DNA from: Gemmatimonadota bacterium
Lineage (GTDB): Bacteria; ARS69
NCBI GenBank assembly: GCA_030747075.1
Contig: JASLLL010000010.1
Coordinates: 1-64,000 of the forward strand
Reading direction: 5' to 3'
DNA: 64,000 nucleotides
The notes beneath the pieces were generated by a model. The model was given only the letters and a program-made list of their open reading frames with translations, searched no databases and was not told the origin of the DNA. Both the position numbers and the translations under genes were made by a program. How positions within the stretch are numbered: the stretch's first letter is position 1; each line of letters begins with the position of its first letter. This document shows, piece by piece, positions 1-10,000 of the stretch.

Positions 1-1
1 G

Positions 2-865
2 GCGATCACGGATATCGAAAACCAAGTCCATGAAGGAATCCGCAAGACGATCCGACGTTTTCGCCTTAGGCCTTACGAGTTCTTCACCGAGGCCGAACTG
101 CACACTTCCCTGCGGCAGGACATCCGCGCTGGACATTCGAAGATCATGACGGCTCGCCCTGGGAACCTGGCCGTAACCCTTGTGCATCAGGAATATCCGA
201 CGAACTTCCGGTACTCGAAGAGTGGCCTTCTCAGGGTAGGGCAAGGCGGACAGATCACCCCTGGATACCGCGGCATTCCTCTCACGGAAACAGATCTGAA
301 CTGCAGGAAGGGTGATCGGGGCCATTTCGACCTGGCCGTCCTTTCCCCCGACTTCCTGGATGACCGTCTCCCAAAGGCGGGGACGTCCAGTGGATCCCTC
401 GAAGAGGGCCTGCGACACGTCATCAACAAGAGGATTAGTCTGGCACAGGAGAGGTTCACGGATAACCCTAGGAAGCATCGTCAGGAACTTCTCTACGCAA
501 TCGAGGTGAAGTACATTCACCTCTTCAATGCTGGGCACAGCAACATGCTGCGTGAAGTGGCCGCTGACTGCGAGAAACTCCACCTAGCCCACGCTCATTC
601 TGGGGGCTTCGTCAAACCGATCTGTATCGTGTTCTGCTCATCTAAGGTGCACAAAGGGCGCGGCAAGAAAGCCCCCCTCGTCGATCAGCTGGCCAAACTC
701 GCTGAGGGACAACTGGGCAGTTACAAGGTTCCAAAGGATGTGGCCCTGATCTTTGTCCGGTCCTTTCTCTCCGAAGGCGATGAGAAGTCCACCCCTCGGA
801 CGATCGTCTCGCCCGCCAAAGGCGGCGAGTCCTGGGTGGGAGCCCTTCGAAGGGCCGTGAAATGA
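2..865 (+). CDS. Hypothetical protein with PD-(D/E)XK nuclease-like core (5' partial)
   Basis: The reading frame is open from the first complete codon of the window, so the start lies upstream; an internal ATG at 146 is unlikely to be the true start because the 48 codons before it read as normal protein. An Asp codon at 329-331 (context GHFDLAVL) and a Glu-Val-Lys at 503-511 (context YAIEVKYIH) resemble the D...ExK core of PD-(D/E)XK nucleases; this is a motif match only. The region between holds a Lys/Arg-rich helix, and the C-terminal third has hydrophobic strands (ICIVFCSS, VALIFVRS) as in such folds. It is followed by 85 bp and then an HExxH gene in the same direction. Codon choice and ACGT content differ from the rest of the window, suggesting recent transfer. 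I do not recognise a named family. Confidence 0.6.
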   Translation, partial: AITDIENQVHEGIRKTIRRFRLRPYEFFTEAELHTSLRQDIRAGHSKIMTARPGNLAVTLVHQEYPTNFRYSKSGLLRVGQGGQITPGYRGIPLTETDLNCRKGDRGHFDLAVLSPDFLDDRLPKAGTSSGSLEEGLRHVINKRISLAQERFTDNPRKHRQELLYAIEVKYIHLFNAGHSNMLREVAADCEKLHLAHAHSGGFVKPICIVFCSSKVHKGRGKKAPLVDQLAKLAEGQLGSYKVPKDVALIFVRSFLSEGDEKSTPRTIVSPAKGGESWVGALRRAVK

Positions 866-950
866 ACTCCTTGAGCCTTCCGCCAGCATACGCAGTTGGT
901 TAACCTTCCCCAGCAATGGAAAGCGGCGAGCGGCCGCAAATGGAGTCCAA

Positions 951-2063
951 ATGAGTGACCGACGGGCCTTTGACGGATTCTGCGCGGGCATCGACGACCA
1001 ACCAAGACCCCGCACCGTTCTGCACGGGGAGCCTGTGGACGAGGAGCACTTCCAGGATCTCTCCAAGGGTCAGTTCCTGCCATTCTGCCCAGACCTGACT
1101 CACCGGTTCGAATACATTGCCTGCAACGACCCGGACGATGAGGGACTTTTCAAGGAACTATTCGGCCAGCGTAGGAAGGTCGCTGAGGAATGTGAAATGT
1201 GGTCCGCGAGACGGCTCATGGACTCCAGCGGAGAGCACATGTATCCAGAGTTCCTGGAACACTTCTATGAGCCTCCGTGCCCTTGTCCGCTGTACCAGCC
1301 AGTTGAAATAGCGGGCACGTACTTCTCCTCGCCGCACCGCATCGAGTACTACAAGGGGGCTCACAAGACCATCACCACGCTCCACGAGCGGTTCCATGCC
1401 TTACATCATCTCACGCCTGACTCCAATGGCGATATTTGGATTGACTTCCCAAGAGCAGGCCGCTTTGCCAAGGAAATGCTCGCGCAACTATTCACGTACA
1501 AATGGATCGAACTCAATCTACCCGACACTCTCCCTGACTTCACACGTCGCACAGACGGGCAGGGCATTCTCTATCAGACCTATCGTGCTTATCAGAATCG
1601 GTCGCCAGATGAGGTTGTGGAGCTGTATTGGGCTATTCGCATGAGAAAGGCCGGGGGATGGCTGGATCGAATGCCACGTAGACGTCTCGGCCTCGATCCC
1701 CGATCCCCATTTCCGAGTGACTCCATCACCTTGCGGTTCAGGACGCCTGCGGGTCGAGAAACTGACGATTCCGCCCAACACTTCATCCAAGCCGTAGGGG
1801 ACCCGATCCTCAAATTGCTCGGCGTGCAACTCGGCACCCCCTCACGCTCCAAGGAACTGGATCCATTCCTCGGGTGGGAGAAGAGCGAGTGCACATCGAG
1901 CATTGTCTTTCCTTCCATGGCACCGCAAGGCTCGGGCAGGCATGAGAATTGGCCCGAGAGAATGAAGACGACGCGAAGACTGGTGGAAGTCCTGAACACT
2001 CTGCGCAAGGCACCAGCATTCATGTCGCTTCGACTCGGTAGGATCCTTATTCCATCCGAGTGA
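951..2063 (+). CDS. Hypothetical protein with HExxH zincin-like motif
   Basis: A 370-residue protein of unknown function. Residues 145-149 read HERFH, an exact HExxH, in a predicted helix (TTLHERFHALHHL); a Glu-containing helix follows about 25 residues later (AKEMLAQLF) and could give the third zinc ligand. This suggests a zinc metallopeptidase fold such as ImmA/IrrE-like or another gluzincin, but the rest of the sequence is not familiar. A GGAG sits about 8 bases before the ATG. No signal peptide or membrane segment is visible, so it is probably cytoplasmic. It lies 85 bp after the nuclease-like gene and may be co-transcribed with it. Like that gene it contains several ACGT tetramers, which are almost absent further right, so the pair may be an imported accessory or defence module. 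Confidence 0.65.
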   Translation: MSDRRAFDGFCAGIDDQPRPRTVLHGEPVDEEHFQDLSKGQFLPFCPDLTHRFEYIACNDPDDEGLFKELFGQRRKVAEECEMWSARRLMDSSGEHMYPEFLEHFYEPPCPCPLYQPVEIAGTYFSSPHRIEYYKGAHKTITTLHERFHALHHLTPDSNGDIWIDFPRAGRFAKEMLAQLFTYKWIELNLPDTLPDFTRRTDGQGILYQTYRAYQNRSPDEVVELYWAIRMRKAGGWLDRMPRRRLGLDPRSPFPSDSITLRFRTPAGRETDDSAQHFIQAVGDPILKLLGVQLGTPSRSKELDPFLGWEKSECTSSIVFPSMAPQGSGRHENWPERMKTTRRLVEVLNTLRKAPAFMSLRLGRILIPSE

Positions 2064-2196
2064 CGCGCTGCCCGCGCGTGCTCACGCCACCCATGTCGCA
2101 CGATATCACCAAACTTTGACCATATCTCCTTTCTCCGGCGCCGCGCATACCGCTTCCTCAATCTCTGGCATCTTCTGGTCGATAATAGGCGAGTTC

Positions 2197-2226
2197 TGGA
2201 CCCGGTAGCCCTCTTGTGGGTAGGAT
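2197..2226 (+). promoter_or_regulatory. Candidate sigma70-type promoter for the multiheme cytochrome gene
   Basis: TGGACC at 2197 and TAGGAT at 2221 are separated by 18 bases. A GGGAGG ribosome binding site precedes the ATG at 2272. The 208-bp gap from 2064 holds nothing else that I recognise. The -35 match is only moderate. Confidence 0.35.
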
Positions 2227-2271
2227 GCCCGGGTCCAGCGTAGTTGGCCTCAAACTGCCAGGGAGGTTCGC

Positions 2272-4359
2272 ATGAACCAGTCATCCAATCCCAGTCCCGC
2301 CGGTCCGAACAGGGCTGAGGAGTGGAAGTCTCGACTCGCGATCTTCGTGTCGGGGCTCCTGCTCTTTGAGACCCTCTCCGGGCTGTCGATCTGGCTTCTC
2401 CCGTTCAGCGTGCCGAATCAGGTTCTTGTCCTTCTTCACACGGTGGGCGGGCTCGTGTTTGTCATTCCGTATCTCGTCTACCAGGTGCGTCACTGGATGG
2501 TCTATCGAAAGAGAGCATGGTCTCACTACATGCTGACCGGCTATGTCGCTTTCGCCGCGATGTTCGCGAACGCGCTGTCCGGTGTCCTGCTCTCGATCCA
2601 GGCGCTGTTCTTCACGCGCATCTCGTACGCGTGGGACACCGTCCACATTGTGACGACCGTGGCGCTCGTGGCCTTCCTCCTTCCGCATGTGGTGCTTCTG
2701 ATGGTCCGTGACCGAAAGGGCCGTTCCGGGAGTGCCGGGGAACTGGTGGACGCGGAGAAGCGCTGGACCTTCGGCGTCCTTGCGTGGACGGTGGGGATGT
2801 TCGTCGTGGCATTTGCCCTTTCCGCGCTCTACACGCCGGTGGAGTGGAACAACGAGTTTCCCGAAGGATACGCTTACGAAGAGGGGAAGAGCCCCTTCCG
2901 CCCGAGTCTGGCCACCACGCTCACCGGCGGCGCCTACGATGACCGGTCCCTGACCGGAAGCGAAGGCTGCGGCACCTCGGGATGTCACGAACAGATCTAC
3001 GACGAGTGGGCCATCAGCGCGCATCGCTGGTCTTCGATGGATCCCGTCTTCCAGACGATCCAGGGGGTCATGGCGCAGCAGAACGGTCCCGAGTCGACGC
3101 GCTATTGCGGAGGGTGCCATGATCCGGCAAGCCTCTTCGCGGGCACGAAGAACATCTTCACCGAGGATCTGTCGAGCGTTCTTGGATACGACGAAGGCGT
3201 CTCCTGCCTGGTCTGCCACTCCATTCGCGAGACGGACCTCAAGGGCAACGCCAACTATGTGATGGCGCAGCCCGAGCGCTATATGTTCGAGACGGAGGAA
3301 GGGCCGAAGGCGAAGTTCCTGTCGGACTTTCTGATTCGCGCCTATCCCGCCAAGCATCTGGAAGTGTTTTCCAAGCGCCTCTTCAAGACGCCGGAGTACT
3401 GCGCGGCGTGCCACAAGCAGTTCATCGACGAAGAGGTCAATCAGGTCGGCTGGGTCCAGCTCCAGAACCAGTACGACAACTGGCGCAAGAGCAAGTGGAA
3501 CCCCGAGGACAATCCGGAAGGCGTGGTGGAGTGTCGCGAGTGCCACATGCCGCTGAACGTCTCCACGGATCCCGCAAGCGGTGACGATCTGGATTCCTAC
3601 AGGACGCTCGACGACGGGAAACACCGCGACCATCGTTTCATCGCGGCCAACAGTTTCGTGCCGAAGCTCCTGGATCTCGAAGGCTGGGAGGAGCACGAAC
3701 GCCTCACGCAGGAATGGATGCGGGGAGAACGCGCCATTCCGGAGATCGACCACAAGTGGCCTTCCGGCCCGGCCGTTTCCCTGGAGATTCTGGCGCCGGA
3801 AGCCGTGGCGCCGGGTGAAGATCTGGATCTTCGCGTGGTCATCACTTCGAACAAGGTCGGACACGACTTCCCGACCGGCCCGCTCGACATCATCCAGGCG
3901 TGGGTCCGCATCGAAGTGACGGACGACGCGGGCCAGGTGGTCTACTCCAGCGGCAACCTTGACGAAGAGCACTTCATCGAGCCGGGAGCGTTCATGTTCA
4001 AGGCGGAACCGGTGGATCGCTACGGGAACCTCATCGATCGGCACAACCTGTGGGAGATGGTGGGTGTGCGGTATCGCCGGGCGATCTTCCCCGGATTCAG
4101 CGATCAGGCGCGCTACCAGTTCCAGTGTCCGTCGGAACTGGCGCAGGTCGGGGGAGCGGATCCCGACGCTCCCATCGGGAAGGACTTCACCGTGGATGCC
4201 ACCGGCGTGGAGGGGGCGCTCCATGTGACGGCCTATCTCGATTACCGCAAGGTCGATCAGTACCTGCTGGACTTTGTCTACGGGGAGGACAATAAGGTCA
4301 CGGCTCCCGTGGTGCGGATGGCGACGGCCGCGGCCACTGTTCGAATCGGGAGCGTGTAG
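2272..4359 (+). CDS. Membrane-anchored multiheme cytochrome with b-type-like N-terminus and five c-type heme motifs
   Basis: A 695-residue protein. Residues about 20-190 contain five hydrophobic spans with membrane histidines (for example LLHTVGG and VHIVTT), resembling a small di-heme cytochrome b. The periplasmic part then has five heme-attachment motifs: CGTSGCH at 233 (CX4CH spacing), CGGCH at 279, CLVCH at 312, CAACH at 377 and CRECH at 421. The last 200 residues form a beta-rich domain without heme motifs. This layout fits a quinol-linked electron transfer protein that passes electrons from the membrane to periplasmic or surface acceptors, in the broad cytochrome c554/NapC-like class; the partner is unknown. 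It is followed 5 bp later by an UnbV-TPR protein, so the two are probably one operon. The ATG has a GGGAGG site 8 bases upstream. Confidence 0.85.
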   Translation: MNQSSNPSPAGPNRAEEWKSRLAIFVSGLLLFETLSGLSIWLLPFSVPNQVLVLLHTVGGLVFVIPYLVYQVRHWMVYRKRAWSHYMLTGYVAFAAMFANALSGVLLSIQALFFTRISYAWDTVHIVTTVALVAFLLPHVVLLMVRDRKGRSGSAGELVDAEKRWTFGVLAWTVGMFVVAFALSALYTPVEWNNEFPEGYAYEEGKSPFRPSLATTLTGGAYDDRSLTGSEGCGTSGCHEQIYDEWAISAHRWSSMDPVFQTIQGVMAQQNGPESTRYCGGCHDPASLFAGTKNIFTEDLSSVLGYDEGVSCLVCHSIRETDLKGNANYVMAQPERYMFETEEGPKAKFLSDFLIRAYPAKHLEVFSKRLFKTPEYCAACHKQFIDEEVNQVGWVQLQNQYDNWRKSKWNPEDNPEGVVECRECHMPLNVSTDPASGDDLDSYRTLDDGKHRDHRFIAANSFVPKLLDLEGWEEHERLTQEWMRGERAIPEIDHKWPSGPAVSLEILAPEAVAPGEDLDLRVVITSNKVGHDFPTGPLDIIQAWVRIEVTDDAGQVVYSSGNLDEEHFIEPGAFMFKAEPVDRYGNLIDRHNLWEMVGVRYRRAIFPGFSDQARYQFQCPSELAQVGGADPDAPIGKDFTVDATGVEGALHVTAYLDYRKVDQYLLDFVYGEDNKVTAPVVRMATAAATVRIGSV

Positions 4360-4364
4360 ACCGT

Positions 4365-6959
4365 ATGTCCGCTCGCCGGAAGCTGATTCGGAAGACGCTG
4401 ATCTTCTGCGCCGCCCCCGTCCTCGTGGTGGGGGCGGCGGTCATTCTGACCCGTCAAACCCCCGATGCCCCGTATGTCGCGGGGAAAGAAACCGACGGGA
4501 TCACCCGCTCGCTGGATCGCGCCGCGGGGGATGGGTCCGCCGAACTCCGTTTCACCGAAGTCACCGCACAGGCCGGGATCGACTTCACACACTTCCCCGG
4601 TCTGCGCACCAGCCAGCTTCCCGAGGACATGGGGGGCGGGGTCGCCTGGGGAGACTACGACGGAGACGGCTGGCCCGACCTCTTCCTGGTCGGATACGCC
4701 GCGCCGATGGGGGCGGATCTCCACACGCCCGAGGCGCGCGCCGCATGCGATCGGCTCTATCGAAACCGCGGGGACGGCACTTTCGAGGATGTCACCCTTG
4801 CCGCGGGAGTGGCGGAACCGCATCGGGGCATGGCGGCGTCGTGGGCGGATTACGACTCCGACGGAGATCTCGACCTTCTCGTCTCCGGCTGGGGCGAACT
4901 CATCCTGCATGAGAATCTGGGGGAGGGGACCTTCCGCAATGTCGCAAGGGAGGCAGGCCTGTCGGGTGACGGATTCTGGGCCGGGGTGTCGTGGGCGGAC
5001 GCGGACCTCGACGGCGACCTCGACTTCTATGTCTGCGGGTATGTGGACTACGAGGCGCTGCCTTACGGCATGTCGCCCCCGACTTCCGGTGCCGCAGAGT
5101 TCCCCTTCACGATCAACCCGTCTTCGCACGACGCTCAGGGCAACCGGTTCTTCGTAAACCAGGGCGACGGGACATTTGTGGACCGGGTGACGGAAGCCGG
5201 CGTGGAGTGCGTGGGCGGGAAGAGTCTGACTTGCGCGTGGGCTGACTTCAATGCGGACGGCCGACCGGATCTGTATGTCGCCAACGATGTCTCCGACAAC
5301 GCCCTGTTCCTCAACCGGGGTGACGGCACTTTTGACAATGTCAGTTATGAAGCGCTGGTCGCCGACTATCGCGGAGCGATGGGCATCGGGATCGGCGACT
5401 GGGACGGCGACCTCGATCTGGACCTCTTCGTGACCCACTGGATCGCGCAGGAGAACGCGCTGTACTCCAGCATGATCACGGATCTGTCGGCGCCGGGCGA
5501 AGAAGCGCCACTGGAGTTCATGGACGATGCCGATCGCGTGGGGCTGGGGCAGTCCGCGCTGGATCTGATTGGATGGGGAACGGGATTTGTGGACTTCGAC
5601 AACGACTCGCGCCTGGACCTGTTTGTCGCCAACGGGAGCACATTCCAGGATCCGAAAGACCTGTCGCGCCTCCTTCCGATGGATCCGCACCTGTACTGGA
5701 ACGCCGGGGCGGAAGAGGGTTTCTTTGAGATCGGGGAGCAGGCGGGGATTCGAACCGACCCTCCCGGCGTGGGACGAGGCGCCGCTCATGCCGACTACGA
5801 TCGGGATGGCGACCAGGATCTGATCATCCTGCGGCACGGGGGGCGCGCACGGCTTCTGCGCAACGACAGCGACGGCGGGCACTGGATCGGGCTCCTGCTG
5901 AAGGCGCGCTCGGGGCACGCGTCGGGGCTGGGCGCGCGGGTGATCGCCTATGCTGGCGGGAAGGCACTCTTGCGGGAAGCGGGGGCGGGGCCGTCGTACC
6001 TGTCGCAGAACGATCCGGAGGTGCGCATCGGACTGGGGGACGCCGCGCTGGTGGACAGCCTGATCGTGTCCTGGCCCGGCGGACCGAGGGAAGCGTGGAC
6101 GCGGCTGGATGCCGACCGGCGCTGGATCGTGGAAGAGGGCGTTCGTCCGAAACCGGTGGGGCCGCGCGTCTCGGATGTCTCCGGGAAGGCGGTCGTCGCG
6201 GACATGCGCACGACCCTCACGCGGGACGAGATCCGTCGGTTCTGGGACCTGCGCAAGCAGGCGGACCGTCTCTTCGGGAGCGCCGACTGGGTCGCGGCGG
6301 CACAGCGGTACGGTGAGATGCTCGCGCTCGACTCCGTTCACGAGGACGCGCTGTACTACCGCGGCAACTGCTTCCTGGAACTGGCGCGTTACCGGGAGGC
6401 CCGGGATGCCTGGGAGGCGCTCACCCGCGTGAATCCGTCGAGTTCACGCGCATGGCTCCAGCTGGGGATCGTGTACTCCATTCCGGAAGCGGGCGGCCTC
6501 TTCGACCTCGCCAGGGCGGCGGCCGCTTTCGAGCAGGCTCACGACATCAACCGTGAGGAGAGCGGGTCGCTTGTCCGCTGGGGCGAAGTGGAGCTCGCGC
6601 GGGGGAATCGGGAGTCGGCCGGGAGGATCCTCCGTGTCGCGCACGAGATGAACCCCCGATCCACCTCCGCGCTGCTGTTGAGCGCGTACCTGGCCCGGGA
6701 GAATGGCCGGGGAGCACGATCGGGGGAGCTTCTGGAAAGGGCGGCGGCCTCCCTGGAGAAGATGGAACAGGTCGAGGGCGTCGCGGGAGAGGGAGACACC
6801 CGCTCGGACAAGCTGAGCGAGTCAGGCCGCAGAGCCGAGAGGCGGCGTCTTTTCTCCGCCTGCGTTCGGCAGCTGGCGCGCGCGCCGCGTCCGCTTGACG
6901 GAGAGGTTCTCTTCGCGTGTGTCGAGGAGGAGATCCGGGAGATGTCCGCGGCTCGTTGA
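4365..6959 (+). CDS. FG-GAP / ASPIC-UnbV protein with C-terminal TPR repeats
   Basis: An 864-residue protein. A basic start plus hydrophobic residues 9-27 acts as a signal anchor. Residues about 60-500 carry repeated Ca-binding loops (DYDGDGWPDLF, DYDSDGDLDLL, DADLDGDLDFY and similar), as in FG-GAP/VCBS beta-propellers. Residues about 505-580 match the ASPIC/UnbV module (HWIGLLL, GLGARV, SWPGG). Residues about 625-790 look like TPR helices (FGSADWVAAAQRYGEM, ALYYRGNCFLELARY). The function of this architecture is not established; it is common in secreted or surface proteins. It starts 5 bp after the multiheme cytochrome, which suggests that the two work together outside the inner membrane. It may also serve as a surface scaffold. 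Confidence 0.85.
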   Translation: MSARRKLIRKTLIFCAAPVLVVGAAVILTRQTPDAPYVAGKETDGITRSLDRAAGDGSAELRFTEVTAQAGIDFTHFPGLRTSQLPEDMGGGVAWGDYDGDGWPDLFLVGYAAPMGADLHTPEARAACDRLYRNRGDGTFEDVTLAAGVAEPHRGMAASWADYDSDGDLDLLVSGWGELILHENLGEGTFRNVAREAGLSGDGFWAGVSWADADLDGDLDFYVCGYVDYEALPYGMSPPTSGAAEFPFTINPSSHDAQGNRFFVNQGDGTFVDRVTEAGVECVGGKSLTCAWADFNADGRPDLYVANDVSDNALFLNRGDGTFDNVSYEALVADYRGAMGIGIGDWDGDLDLDLFVTHWIAQENALYSSMITDLSAPGEEAPLEFMDDADRVGLGQSALDLIGWGTGFVDFDNDSRLDLFVANGSTFQDPKDLSRLLPMDPHLYWNAGAEEGFFEIGEQAGIRTDPPGVGRGAAHADYDRDGDQDLIILRHGGRARLLRNDSDGGHWIGLLLKARSGHASGLGARVIAYAGGKALLREAGAGPSYLSQNDPEVRIGLGDAALVDSLIVSWPGGPREAWTRLDADRRWIVEEGVRPKPVGPRVSDVSGKAVVADMRTTLTRDEIRRFWDLRKQADRLFGSADWVAAAQRYGEMLALDSVHEDALYYRGNCFLELARYREARDAWEALTRVNPSSSRAWLQLGIVYSIPEAGGLFDLARAAAAFEQAHDINREESGSLVRWGEVELARGNRESAGRILRVAHEMNPRSTSALLLSAYLARENGRGARSGELLERAAASLEKMEQVEGVAGEGDTRSDKLSESGRRAERRRLFSACVRQLARAPRPLDGEVLFACVEEEIREMSAAR

Positions 6960-6984
6960 TCCGCCGGCGTGGCGGTGGTAAACT
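6956..6984 (+). promoter_or_regulatory. Promoter for the subtilase gene
   Basis: TTGATC at 6956 and TAAACT at 6979 are 17 bases apart, and the -10 is preceded by TGG, giving an extended -10. It overlaps the stop codon of the UnbV-TPR gene and leaves a leader of about 40 bases before the ATG at 7034. Confidence 0.55.
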
Positions 6985-7033
6985 GGCGAGAAGTACCCCC
7001 CCGGCGGTTTGCCCATTCGCGGAACGAGGTCCC

Positions 7034-10000
7034 ATGCATTCGTCTGCTGTTGTCCTGCGCGCGACGCGCTGTCTGTGTCCCCTTGCCTTTGTGCTGTTCC
7101 TCCTCGTTTCGGTCTCGGCTGCACGCCCCGCGCTGCCCGATCCCGAAGCGAGTACCGGAGTGTCGGCCGAGCCTGTTCGCCCCCTGATCTCGCGCTTCCA
7201 GAGCGATCCGAAGGGCGAGGCGGACCGGCTGCTTCTCTCCAGCGGGTTCTCCTTCCGTACTTCGGTCGGGGAGCCAGTGCTTCCGGCGGAGCTTCGGTCT
7301 TCGGCACCGCTCTCCCCGAACGAGACGGTGTCCCTTCTCGTGCAGGTGGAGGCGCCGGTTCAGGAAGGCGTCGTGCGCGCGATCCGTTCCGCGGGGGCGC
7401 GGATCGAGTCGTTCATTCCGCGGAATGCGTTCCTCGTGCGCGTTCGCGCGGGGGATCGTGCCGCGCTGGCCGCTGTTCCCGGCGTGCGATGGGTGGGAGA
7501 CTACCATCCCGCGTACCGGATCTCCGCACAGGAGTCCACTCGGCTGCCGGGCGGCCGGGCGGACTTCACGCTTCTTCTCTTTGACGACGGAGACACCGGT
7601 GCGGTGTCCGGACGCATCACCGAACTCGGCGGGGAAGTGGAGATGGTTTCCGCCAACGGAATCAACCGCGCCATCCGCTGTCGGGTGGATCGTTCGCGGA
7701 TCGTGGATCTGGCCGCGCATCCGGCCGTGCGCTGGATTGAACCCACGGAGCGCCCACGCTTTCAAAACGCCGATGTGCAGTGGGTGAACCAGACCTTTGT
7801 GAGCGGAGACCGCAAGGTCTGGGACGAGGGCATTGACGGGACCGGGCAGGTCGTCATGGTCGGGGACAGCGGTATCCGAACCAGTCACAACATGTTTCGC
7901 GATGATGCCGTGCCGATCACCGAATGGGGCCAGTTCCCCACGCACCGGAAGGTCATTGCGTACGAGAAGGCCGCGCCTTACGGCGACATTCTCTTCGGCG
8001 ACACTTCCGGCGCGTCGTACCACGGCACGCACACCTGCGGCACAGTCGCCGGGGATGACTCGCCCCACGGGGGCAGCAGCAACGACGGGATTGCCAAGGG
8101 TGCGAAGATCTACTTCGTGGACGCGGGCGGTTCCACCAACGGGCTCTATCTTCCGGGGGATCTGAACGACTACTTCCAGCCCGCCTACGACGGGAACGCG
8201 GGCGGAGCGGCGCGCATCAGTTCCAACAGCTGGGGAAGCACCAGCGCGGGCGCTTATACGATCAGCTGTATGCAGACGGATCAGTTCTCCTGGAGCCACA
8301 AGGACTTCCTCATCTGTGTCTCGAACGGGAACAGCGGAAGCGTGGGTTCGGTCGGGTCTCCGGCGTCGGCGAAGAGCATTCTCTCGTCGGGAGGGACCAA
8401 GAACGGTTCGTGGGCCGGCCAGATCTACACATCGACCAGTCGCGGCCCGACCGTGGACGGCCGCACGAAGCCGACGGTCTGCTCACCCGGGCAGAGCGTC
8501 CGCTCCGCATCCGGGTCGAACGATGCCGGATACCAGTACATGTCCGGGACCTCCATGAGTTGTCCGAACCTCGCGGCTTCCGCCGCGCTCCTCCGGCAGT
8601 ACTTCATGGAAGGGTGGTATCCCACCGGTGGCGCGGTGGCCGCCAACGCGATCACGCCGACCGCGTCGCTGCTGAAAGCGATGCTCGTGAACTCCGGCGT
8701 GGACAACTTCTCCTCGTACTCCATCCCGGACATGAACATCGGGTGGGGGCGCATCCTGCTCGACCAGGTGATGTACTTCCCGGGGGACGGGCGTCGGACG
8801 CTGGTCGTGGACGCCACCGACGGTGTGGCGACGGGCGAAGCGCATGAGTACACCGTTCGCGTGACGGACCCCTCCGAAGATCTGAAGGTCACCCTTGTCT
8901 GGACGGATTACCCGGGTGATCCCGCGGCGGCGGTCCAGCTTGTGAACGACATCGATCTGGAAGTCTCCCACGCGGCGAGCACATGGCTCGGGAATGTGTG
9001 GTCCGGCGGACAGTCCTCCACCGGCGGGTCCGCTGATTCGCTGAATGTGGAAGAGAATGTGCGGCGTGCCACTCCGACGGCCGGGGAGTACACGATCCGC
9101 GTCCTCGGCGCGAATGTGCCCTTCGGGGCGCAGCCCTACGCTCTGGTGGTGAGCGGCGGCATCGGCGGAAGCGCGGGTGTCCTGACGCTGGACGCGTCCT
9201 CGTACGCGCCGTCGCAGGCGGTCGGGATTCGCGTGGAAGACACGGATGCGGGAAGCGTCTCGGTAACGGTGGCATCCACGACGGAACCGGCCGGGGAGAC
9301 GGTGGCACTCACCGGCGGGAGCGGCGTGCACACGGGTTCGGTGGCGCTGTCGCTCGGCGTGGCGGCTCCGGGTGACGGACTCCTCAGCGTCTCGCACGGG
9401 GACGCAGTGACGGTCACCTATCTCGATGCGAACCCGTCCGGGGTCGTGACCGCGGCGGCCATGATCGATGCCGACGACCCGGGCATCGGCGATGTGGCGG
9501 CCGTGGGCCGGGACATCTCCGCGACGATCTCGTGGACGACGGACGCTCCGGCAGACTCCCGCGTGGAGTACGGCACGACACCCGCGCTGGGGAACTGGAG
9601 CACGCTCGACACGCTGCAGGTCATCTCCCATGCGCATGAGTTGAGCGGCCTCAGTCCCCTGACGACCTACTACTTCGATGTGGTCTCGACCGACCACGCG
9701 GGAAACACCGTCCGTGACGACTTCGACGGCGGGCACTACCGCGTCACGACGGGAACGCAGGCGGATGTGCTGCTGGTGATCGCCGATGACACCTTCATTG
9801 AGGACCAGGCGTACGAAGACGCCTTTGCCCGGACGGGCTGGACCTTCAACACCTGGCGAAAGGCGCAGGCCACGGAGCCGGAGGTCGGAGATTCGTCGAC
9901 GGGACTTCGCTCCTACCGCGCCGTCTGGTGGCAGGTCGGCTGGGAGCAGTATCCTCAGTTCCTCCGCCCGGCGCGGGACTCGCTGTCGGTGTACCACGAT

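Noticed and set aside
2281-4224. 647-codon open frame on the minus strand opposite the multiheme cytochrome
   Set aside because: It mirrors the cytochrome codons, is full of His and Arg, and has no recognisable domain. The plus-strand gene has heme motifs and a ribosome binding site.
4278-6341. Long minus-strand frame opposite the UnbV-TPR gene
   Set aside because: A GC-skewed antisense shadow with low-complexity Pro/Arg/Val sequence; the plus strand has clear FG-GAP repeats.
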